Shown here piece by piece: positions 54,506-64,000 of a stretch of 64,000 nt of DNA. Below the pieces are notes generated by a model. It had not been told where the DNA came from, ran no database searches, and saw nothing but the letters and a program-made list of their open reading frames with translations. The position numbers were made by a program, and so were the translations under genes. The stretch is from Heliocidaris erythrogramma (Eukaryota; Echinodermata; Echinoidea; Camarodonta; Echinometridae). How positions within the stretch are numbered: position 1 is the stretch's first letter; each line of letters begins with the position of its first letter. The stretch lies in assembly GCA_025617745.1 (NCBI GenBank), contig CM046857.1, positions 21,213,081 through 21,277,080 of the forward strand, written 5' to 3'.

Positions 54506-57500
54506 ATGGGAAGTACAGTGATGCCCACTTTGCTAGTGAAGCATGTTCTTTTCTGTTCCCTTCACTGGCTTAAGAATGGTATAAAGTACCTTACCAATGT
54601 ATTACCTGCTGATTCCTAATAATTTCATGCGTGTAACAGATAGAAAATGTCATTAACTCAAGAATATATTTGCTTACCTTTCTCAAATCTCTGTAGATAT
54701 TTTGGAAATGGTTTGACTTGAAGAATTCCCAACAGAAGTCATATCAAATGTTCATATGATTTTGTAGATTTTTAGAACTTTACTTCCTGGTGGAGAAGAC
54801 AACAACTGTGCAACAAGTCTGATGGAATTCCAATCTTTTATATGACAACAATGCCTTTTCTTCAAATGGATGAGATGAATCCATATGAAATGTAATGATC
54901 ACGTGACAGTGTTTTGTTAACCCACTACCTAAGTAGTTCCTATATCAAGGCTATGGGACTGTTCTAATTCAGTAGTCGATGAGTTAAACAGGCTAGAGAT
55001 TCTATTTTATTCTTAATGCTTTGTCTGGCTGAGTACAATCCAACACTCCTCATTTCAGATTGCCTTAAAGAGCATGATCGGTTAAAAGTGAGCATTGGGG
55101 TAAAATATTTATTTTCAGATATTTATGATGATATCACTTTCAGGTTTTACATTAATATTTAAAGTTGTTAGAATTCATGTTTGGTTCAATTGACAAGGTC
55201 CGGAAAGTCATTGGATTGGCCCTTTTTTAACAGGGGTGTTGAATACTCATGTCACAGATGGTCATTCTGAAGAAAGATTGATTTGGTCCTAGTTTAGCAC
55301 TTGTTAAACTTTCTTAAGTTTTATTAGCAAATAATTATAGATCAAAATAATACCATTCCAGTGAAAAACAAAAAATATTTGAAAATGTTTTGTACAGAAA
55401 TGGTCATGCCGCATGGTCATTCACATCTTGAAGAAAATTTGTCTGTTCGTGACAGAAATTGGTGGGGAAAAATTGAAAACAAAACATGCTGAGCTATCTC
55501 ATAAGCTAGAAACCTATACTACATTGTACATGTATGTATGAATGAAACTTTTATCAATTAAATATACATATAATAAAGATGCATTTGAAATTTGTCACTG
55601 ATGGACACTAATTTTTTCACGGACAGACAGTTCAATACTGAAATGGTACATGTAAATGCTGGGAGATTTCAAAATCAGTGAATTGCTTTTACTGTTTATT
55701 TGTTTATGGAATATATTTCAACCTAAATATCAAATATATATTGTGATCCCCCCTGTGAGTGCTAAAATCCCAGTCAACTTTAAAATATATTTTTTCTTTC
55801 AAGCCAATAAATGCCATAAAACCCTAATGAGTTTGCAATAGCTGTATTGGAAGCCAGCCTAGTTCAGCCTACATTGTCAGTCTCCAAATGACATCCATTA
55901 CAGGCGTTTACAGAAGATGAAGAATCATTTTCTTACTTATATATTATTAGGTGGTCTGTAGTTTTCCACAGATCACTTTTTAATTTCGTCAGAATTTTCT
56001 TTCTTTATTCATTGTTTTTCTTTCTTTCTTTTTATTTCTTCCGGACACTTTTTTGTGCAAACGATTACTCGAAATGGACTGTGTCAATTTTCTTCAAATT
56101 TTTGTCAGTCATCAGGCTCTACGTCATCAAGTTCCCAAAAATTTGGCAAGGTCATCAGGTCAGCGTGATGTCATCCAGGCGCCATTTTGTGAAAATCAAC
56201 TCATGATCACATCTTCATAACGGAAAATCATTTTTCATTCATATATGGCATGATTAAGGTCATTGTCATTCAGGTCAATTTCAAGTCATCAGACGAGCTT
56301 GTACGCCCAGAAAACTGCACCTGAAGGTGCTATTCCACTTAAATAGGTAATAGGGGAATTAAAGATACTAGGACAAGTTTGAAATCATCACAGTCATGAA
56401 TATATTCATTATTATCAAATTCATCATCCTATGAGAGTCATCTTTCACAGTATCATTTTGTCATTCGTCTTTGTCAACATTATCATAATCATGATCGATT
56501 ATTAACATTTATATAATCAGTTACATGAATATGAATGACATCACATTAACACTGCGTCAGCAATGCGGCATAATCGTCAATCCGTCAGTTGTCATGTATA
56601 TCTCTGTAGAGGGATGCGAATTTAAGCTCGTTTCTTAATAATTTAGTAAAGAATATTTGGAACCATAAGGGGGTGCTATGCCACTTAGGTTATCGTGGCT
56701 ATTGTCATCATTATTGTTGTCATTATGATAATTATCATTAAATCAGTATCTTCGCTATTGTCATCACTTATATGACAATCTTATCATCATTGTCATTAAC
56801 ATTATCATGATTATTATCTTGCACAAATATTATCACATCTTACATTTAGCAATTTGCGACAAGGACTGACAGACCACCTAATTCGTCTTTGGTGACAAAT
56901 TAAAATTCTAGTTATTTATATTTTTATTATTCCAGCTGATATTTTGGGTCATCAGCAGCATGTAAATGTTTTAACTTTAATACTGAAGCTTGATCAATAT
57001 TCAAATTAAAATGAACCAACTACTGAATGACATGTTGTGCTTGAAAATGCTTTCAAACAGCAAAGCCATTTTTTGACTCTTATTTTGTAAGAATGCTATG
57101 AATTACAATCATGAAGTTGTCACTTTTGAGAGAGATAAAGGTTCTGTGTAGCTCAGGATCATACAGAGCCAAAAATGCAAACAGAAATGTAATCACATAA
57201 TATAAGAAGAAACCTTGTTAGACACTATACATGTATAATTTAAATGTTCATAATTGACTCGATTTCATCAGCTCTGAAACAACCCACGAAGTTGGTATGT
57301 GTCACAATAAGTTAGGACTAGAAATGTAGTTCTTCTTGGAAAAGAAATAGGTTCACATTTTGTGAAAGTTGTTCCCATGTACGATATTTGAAGCCAACAT
57401 TTACAGTGATTAAAAGGATGTAATATCTACATTTGGCTCTTGAATTTTCTTTTCTTTTTTAAATTGTTGCTGGAGCCTGTGGCTCAGAAAGGGATAAGGG

Positions 57501-58626
57501 CTAATTCCTACTATTGGAAATACATATGTATTAAAAAAAAGAAGAATTAACTCATTTATGTACTAGTGTGTTTTCCTTACTTTAACCCATGGCAGTTAAA
57601 TTTTTTCTGAAGGATTTAATGAATCAGCTTTTCCTCCTCAAATTGGCACCAATTATGTTTCTCCTTCATTCTTACATAGTACGTGACATCAAAAAGTATA
57701 TTAAATGAACCAATGAGAATGAAAATTAAAAAATATATCAAAACTTGCCAATTTGTACCCAGAAATAGGGATTATTAAATAATTCCGCATTGTCAATTTA
57801 GAGAACTTAATGATTATTTTCAATTAAATCATTCTGATTCACTCACAGCACAAGGAACTGCAACAACAATGGGCTAAAAAACTTTTGTGATCTTTGCTTT
57901 TTGTTCTCATGTATTATCTATAATTCATAGATTTCTGGATCAAAAGATAATGCAAAAACATCACTAATAGGTGACACTAATGTAAATCTTTGACATTGAT
58001 GTGCAATCAAACATGTCTATACAATATCGTCATGCTGCTGGCAGAAGGGCCTAAGCATGTTCTCCTAAATTTGGACACACACTAAAGCAGAAGATTGTTA
58101 GCATTGAAATACCCGTAAGTTTAAAAATTACCATCCATTTTCACTTCCTGTTACATGTATTTATCGTATGAAATATGTAGAGCAATCAAAACCTTACAAG
58201 CGAGGTACCAAAAATTTGCTTTATGGCATGTGTGTGTGTTTGTGTTAACGCCCTTGTGCAAGCAGCATGTCGATATTATGAGGAGCACGTCAATATTTTG
58301 AGGAGCACATTTTTGTGTATCATGCCGTTTGAATTTTAGTCTTGTGGCAGACTATTCGCTGTGTAATAATTAGCGCAAGTGAAATATTAATCCTTGCAAA
58401 AAAATTGAACTTATAATAAAAAACACTCTATTGAGATGATATAAAGAACTTCATTGTAATAAATTCACTCTTGGATTGATATTTATTCAGCTTTATTAAA
58501 ATAACACATGCAAGATATGATCTGATTATGATTTCATTTTTTATAAGCAAAATTTATATGTGACATATAACACCCTCAAATTGATGAACAATAATTGTAT
58601 ACATATTTTGGAAAAGGAAACAAATA
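54506..58626. repeat. Near-identical duplicated tract (partner 14335-18455)
   Basis: See the partner entry. It contains TA-flanked MITE copy 3 at 55950-56878. No gene. Confidence 0.85.
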
Positions 58627-58656
58627 TAAGAGCTATATTCGAGCTAATGAATTTAA

Positions 58657-59744
58657 CCCTTACTGTACCGAGGGGGGGGGGGGAGGCCCCCCCCCAGACA
58701 AATTTCGCTGTGCATCATAGACTGCAGCATTTCACGCCACACAACTTTCTGACTTTTTTCTTTAAAGTCTTTAGACACCAAGTTTCCAAAAATCGGTCAT
58801 ACCGTTACTGATTCATGTGACCTTATATGACCTCATATCAGCACAAAAACGGAGGATTTCTGAGTTTTGTGTACAAAACAAATTAAACTATGTCTGCATT
58901 TTGTCATGTTCCTCCTTTTTTTGGGTAACCTCGCTAGTCATAAGGACTGCTAGTCATAAGGACCACTATTCATAACATGCAAGTTCCTATACCTGAAGGT
59001 CCGCTATTTATAAAACGGAAAGGAGGGCACTATTCATAACATCATAAGGACCGCCATTCATTCACTATTCGCTGTCATTATGAATAGCGGTCCTTATGAC
59101 TAGTGAGCAGACCCCCTTTTTCACCTATAAATTCTTCTTTAACCTGTAATTATCATTAATTCTAACAGAATATTGGTTCATATAACATGCTGAAACAGCA
59201 GATATTAAAAAACAATAAAAAAGTTTAAAATGTAATAATAATAATAGTAACATGTAACTTATGTAGCGCCAAATCCAGTCTGTGGAGTGCTCAGGATGCA
59301 TGTAGAAATTTAAGAATTGAACAGAAATGTTTTTACATGATTTTTAAAAGAATCAGATGTTATGCACTTTTTGATGTCTTCAGGAAGGCTATTCCATAAT
59401 TTAGGACACGCATGGGCAAATTTTTTGAAGGTTTAGAATGAACCTCTTGCATTAAAATTTTATCTACAAGGCCTTTTATTTACTTCATTATCAATAGAGA
59501 TGTATATTTATGCATAAAATTTGCATAAATTTTAATATTATATGAAAACGATAGAGATTTACATAAAAATAATCGATTGATCTTGTTGTGACCGAGACCC
59601 TTCCCCCCTTCCCCCTTCCCCTCCCTTCCCCTCCCTTCCCCCTTCCCCCTTCCCCCTTCCCCCTTCCCCCCTCCCCTCCCCCCACCCCCCCCACCCCCCA
59701 CCCCCCATCAGAGAGGAGCTTGGAATAGCCCAGTACAGTAAGGG
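58657..59744. mobile_element. piggyBac-type MITE, copy 3, complete
   Basis: Same ends, with TTAA at 58653-58656 and 59745-59748. It differs from copy 2 mainly in the G/C-run and polypyrimidine tract lengths and in a stretch near 59310-59360 that copy 2 has lost. Confidence 0.88.
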
Positions 59745-59748
59745 TTAA

Positions 59749-61953
59749 GGAAGAGAAAGCGTACAAGAGTCCTACATGTAGATATCACCATTTTTTATAA
59801 ACCTGATTATCTAAATCTTTGAATGTCAACTATAGTGACACAGCTAAATACTGCAAAACCAGAAAATCTTCCCCAATAAAATTGTGAGTGACTGAGATTC
59901 ACTTAGGTTTTGAGCAGCAAAATAATTGAGTTACAACATAAACTTTTTGCAATTTGTGGAGTTTCTTGCTGCTAAAATGGCGGCCGTAATTAACAATCTG
60001 TGAAAGTGGCTTGGCGAGAAAGTTCCTGGTTTTCCAGTACATGTACATGTATATGCATTCCACATTGACAAAAATATGTACAAGTTTTATGCAGATGTTA
60101 TAACTTTTCAAGTTTTATGCAGATGTTATAACTTTTCAGATTAAAGATAATAGCATCCATATTATACCAACAATAGAAATAAGTAATGATGGTTACACAC
60201 TGAGTTCACGGTTGCTTCTTGAATATACACAAACTATATCTTCCTTTGATCATCATCATATTTGGTGTAAATGTCATTTCACAAATCAAAAAATAGGATA
60301 TTTTACCTTCTATAGAAAACATTGTTCTTTCATTATAGTAATTCCTGAATATTGCAACATATGACATTAAGAAAATTACATTTTCTGAATACTCTATAAC
60401 CCTAACTAAGATCTGATGAAAATATAAGTACTGAATAATACAACTCACATCTTTGCAGCAAATATGAAAATAATTTGAAATTAAGTAGAATGTATTGATG
60501 AGTAAATTTGCTAACCCATCCAAATACAGAGTAACCTTATCATGGTAAAAAGAATTGTACTGATAGAAGGTGCTTGAAGCAGTAGTCCTGGAATTGGACA
60601 TTCAGGGTTTGAGGTTACAGGGAAAATGTCCCATTGAGAGGTGCTCTGAAGGTCATGGATGTGATGCCAGTTAGAAAGTAGTTCAGGCAGTGATGCTATT
60701 CAATTCTTCTAAAGCTTATCTCAAATTGCACTAATGGAATTGTATTTTTAGAAAAAGTTAACTGCAATTATGAATTGCTTATTAACATTTAGTAGATGGA
60801 TTGTTTGGACCAGCAGAATAATTAAAAAAAACTTACAATCATATGCCAGAATCACATTCATCAAAAATTAACATGGTTTTTATGAGACCATGTCTTGTGC
60901 TTACATCGGAACCGCTGGCTGAGTATCCTTATATACTGTTTTTCATTACTCAGCTCCACAGTGTATTATACGTTTTCTACCATAGTTACTCTGCATATAT
61001 CATCTACAGTGAAACCTGTATATAAGGACCACTCAAGGGAGACAAGAAAAGCAGTCTTTCTGAGCAGGTGGTCTTTATCAGGTTCCTTTACATTCCAGTG
61101 AGACACACTTTTCAAGGGAAACCAATATTGTGGTCTTTATAGACAGGTGGTCGCTAAAGCAGTTTTGACTGTATTTGCGGTCTTGAATTTTCAGTCTAAA
61201 TTTCATGTGATTCTGTGAGAATTTATTTTCTATCATTACAAGATGGCGACATTACCTTCAGATACAGCAACTGTATAATGCTCTTTGAAAACTTTCTTGT
61301 AATCAAATTTACAAAGGAACATGTTTGGTGTTAGTGTCTATTTTGCCGCGAAATCGTATCGGCTCCTTAATCTGAACAGCGCTGTTTGAGCTTGATTTTA
61401 GGAGAATTTTCGCTCTAAACACCAACACCAAACACCACCACCAAACACCACCACCAAGCGTGAAATCACCCAATATCTTCAAGTAGTTGAGGTTTCCATT
61501 GTTGAAACCTGCTCATTATTGATACATGACTATGGCAGAATAATGATACAACTGATTTTGAAATCATTTTACAATTCAGATCATAATCCATTCACATAGT
61601 GATAAAGTCTAGGGTTTTTGAAAAAGTCATTCAGACTTTAACAGACCTTGTTTCAGCTATTCATAAGAAATGAGACATTTTCTTTAAAAAGCACTGTCTC
61701 CTCTGCAAAATATAACAACTAAAATAGAAAATGCAATTTACTGTAATTGTTCATCATACAGCAAATTTGTAAAATGAATATTTCCTTCTTTTTGTAGAAA
61801 CATAAAAATAAGGGTGTGCATAGAGCTTCAGTGAAAAGTTTACCAAACAAAACTGGGTTGCTCATTTAGTGTCACCATTCTATTATTTTATTTTATTTAT
61901 TTATATTTTTTTAATCTTTCATGAGATACATGTATCATGGCCTTACTGTACTA
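59749..61953. repeat. Spacer and 3'-flank module of IgA6 unit
   Basis: Non-coding. It holds the ACAGTGAAACCTG MITE (61006-61172) and the shrunken 21227-type MITE (61325-61473). A 35-bp local duplication lies near 60080-60140. Confidence 0.7.
61325..61473. mobile_element. Internally deleted derivative of the 1.1-kb MITE
   Basis: Keeps about 45 bp of the left end (from TTTGGTGTTAGTGTC; the outermost bases are lost) joined at GCGAAATCG to the right end, with an extra CACCACCACCAAA repeat before GTGAAATCACCC. It sits at the same locus as 21227-22363. Confidence 0.8.
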
Positions 61954-62992
61954 TCAAAGCATATCAGTTGTGAAGTCCTTTTCCACGAGTCCTGTTTTAG
62001 AAGAATGCTGCAGGGTATCACCATGGAGGTGAATGTCCCTGGTATGACCATTGGTATAGAATTTTTTTATCTGTTTATATTTGTACTGCTTGTAGCCAAT
62101 CACTAATTGCTGAATGATTATAATGGGGACACAAACAATTATCCAAACTAATATTCGTATGGTGTTGGTCTCTGTCATTGGTTCTGAACTTGGAGATACC
62201 ATGGTTGATATGTTACAAGACTGATTGTACTGGGTTTCGTTTGCTGTGATATCAGTAACAAAAGGATTTGATGTACGTGTTGATGGGGTAGGACATGGGT
62301 TGTTGCTGTTGTCATCACCTAGATTCAAGGCAGTATCATTACATTCACATCTAGTTTTGTTTTCATCTAAAGTGGAAGAACAGCAAAATGCTGGCTGTGA
62401 TTTCCTGACAAGAATGGTGTCCATCAACATGTTGTTGGTTTCACTTTGGCCAGTTAGTGAAGGCATTTTTTCACCATCTTGATAGCATTCAATCCTCCCT
62501 TTCAGACTCCCAGCAATAGCTGTACATTCTACTGCTACCCAGTCGCCACCCTTATCCTCACCTTCAACACATGATGCTTTACCAGGAGGGTAATTTATTT
62601 GCAGCCCAATTCTAGTAGTGTGTTCATAAAGTAGTTGTGTATCCTTGTAAACAAATGAAATATATGTCCCTGCATCACTTGACATTAGATTTATTATTGT
62701 AAGGTCCAGAGAGCACTTGCCAATTTTATTATTATGCACTTTAAATCTGTTTGCCTGATCTTGAGGCAGTGCAAGCAATGACCCATCTGTAGAACGATAA
62801 AACGGCATGCTGTTTGCATGCTGTAATGTGACTTCTGTACTGTTACATGGATAGGGGAAGTTTAATGTTGCTTCTTGCCCTGCTGTTAAAGTTAACACCA
62901 AACATTGACAATCATGTACAATCAAGTGTGTTAGAAAAAAAAAATAAATTCATGCTTCTAAAAAAGCCTTTTACCTGATGAAAGTTAAACAT
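61954..62992 (-). pseudogene. IgA6: two-Ig-domain membrane protein, signal peptide frameshifted
   Basis: The homologous ATG is at 62992-62990. The signal-peptide coding contains an A10 run (62935-62944) one nucleotide out of register with A5, so the frame breaks in the hydrophobic core. The open frame resumes from MIVHDCQC (62925). The remainder is intact: V-like Ig domain with FPYPC, GKCSLDL and DAGTYISFVY, second Ig-like domain with FCCSS and CECND, stalk, and transmembrane helix (about ILVWIIVCVPIIIIQQLVIGY). It also has the longest tail of the family, ending LVEKDFTTDML. The homopolymer makes a sequencing or assembly indel a real possibility; otherwise the protein would lose membrane targeting. 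TATA promoter at 63454-63461. Confidence 0.78.
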
Positions 62993-63237
62993 GGTGACTT
63001 ATGGTTGTATGCAGATTACATTACAAAAAAATCACACACACCTGAATCATACAGATACTGTAGATCCAAGTCTCCTAATATGTAGCTAGCAATAAATATG
63101 GAGACCAGTTCACATTTGAAAAGAAATATTTAGTAAAAGTGGGTTCCTATTTTCCTAATGGAAATGATGATTGTCAAATTTCCAGTTTGAAATATTTCTT
63201 GAATGTTAAAAGAATAATAATAATGATAATAATAATG

Positions 63238-63461
63238 TACCTGTCAATGATATTCTACAACAAGCAATTATATTTTCATGTATTGTCTTTCTAAAATGCT
63301 GCAATTTGTTTGAGATCAGGACTGCTCAAGTTCATAATCATGAATAGACAGAGATTCAGTAGGTACAAACAGTTGCATGCAGGGAATATACAAAATGAGA
63401 GAACTGCTACAACATTCTTCTGAGCTCAGTGGAATAAGTTGCTATACTCTGTGCTTTTATA
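63238..63461 (-). promoter_or_regulatory. IgA6 core promoter and putative 5' untranslated exon
   Basis: TATAAAAG on the minus strand (63461-63454), then CACTGAGCTCAG and a GACAG|GTAC donor-like site near 63240, as in A3-A5. Confidence 0.6.
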
Positions 63462-63559
63462 ATTCTCTGCTTCAACATTCCTTACGATTGTCAGAGTTGG
63501 TAGGAAGTCCAAGTAGCTGTGTCAAGTTCTAACCAGGATCTTGCATTCCTATATTGCTG

Positions 63560-64000
63560 TCACATAAAACCTCACTGTGAAAGAATTGCAAATATCACTG
63601 CAGTTAGAATGTCCAGTTTATCCATTCACATACAGTTTTTAGCTTTTAACTTTCCTTTATAATCCTTGTGGGATTTGACGAGAAGTCCAAGAAGTTGTGT
63701 CATCCAGGATCTTGCATATATGCTTCTCACCAGACCAATTTGATTTCAATATGATAAAAGGAAACAGATCACAGGCTGCACATCATCATTTATGCATCAT
63801 TTGTAGAATAGACCTGTCCATCTGTAATGATCATCACAAGAATATGGTCACGTAGATCAACACACTCCTGCTGATTGGCCAGCTCTTCCTTCCATAGAAA
63901 TGAAAAGGAAATCATTTTGAAATTGGAATGTTTAAAAAATATGTTGACAGGCTTCTGGTATACAAATCCAAACTTTAATTCATTTGAGTAATTACAACAT
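63560..64000. repeat. U module, copy 6, cut by the window end
   Basis: Upstream module as in the other units. The short minus-strand frame is open to the window edge (DLRDHILVMIITDGQV). Confidence 0.75.

Overview
The window is eukaryotic, from the genome of a multicellular animal. It is AT-rich and has long stretches without genes. It carries TATA boxes, type I membrane proteins with immunoglobulin-like (Ig) domains, and a very dense and diverse load of transposons. The mix of a DIRS-type retrotransposon, Poseidon-like Penelope elements, CR1/Jockey-like LINEs, a piggyBac-type MITE and foldback elements points to a marine invertebrate. An echinoderm or another invertebrate deuterostome is my first guess and a lophotrochozoan my second. 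The species cannot be named from the sequence alone.

The backbone is a tandem gene array. Six paralogous genes, all on the minus strand, encode short type I membrane proteins: signal peptide, V-like Ig domain, second cysteine-rich Ig-like domain, one transmembrane helix and a short tail. They lie at about 1.9-2.9, 12.4-13.4, 24.8-25.8, 44.0-45.0, 52.4-53.4 and 62.0-63.0 kb and are called IgA1 to IgA6 here. A2, A4 and A5 have complete reading frames. A1, A3 and A6 each carry one short frameshift. A3 to A6 keep a common TATA-box upstream region about 0.45 kb before the ATG; A1 has lost it and A2 has diverged. Each gene sits in a repeated genomic unit with a shared 3' flank, gene, promoter, upstream 'U' module, and then an 'A' or 'B' spacer module. 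One 4.1-kb stretch of spacer (14.3-18.5 kb) recurs almost base for base at 54.5-58.6 kb.

Transposons inserted into these units account for most of the differences in unit length, and the paralogous units supply the empty sites that define their ends. From left to right: a 5'-truncated LINE (76-1408); a 1-kb repeat (4027-5016); TA-flanked MITEs; a TTAA-flanked piggyBac-type MITE in three copies; a truncated Penelope-like element with inverted terminal copies (9303-10152); a 1.1-kb MITE (21227-22363) and an unclassified 1.6-kb insert (22632-24206); and a full-length DIRS retrotransposon (27112-33411) with apparently intact gag-like, RT/RNase H and tyrosine recombinase frames. A nested complex follows at 36.7-40.6 kb: two Penelope-like fragments lie head to head, each split by a ~1.5-kb foldback element with ~210-276-bp arms, one of these containing a hAT-type MITE, and the complex ends in a hammerhead-ribozyme-like motif.

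The most interesting content is the receptor cluster. Its first Ig domain mostly lacks the usual second cysteine, its cytoplasmic tails differ through frameshifts and duplicated tail cassettes, and its units appear to be exchanging sequence. The next most interesting is the very clear molecular footprint of the DIRS insertion.
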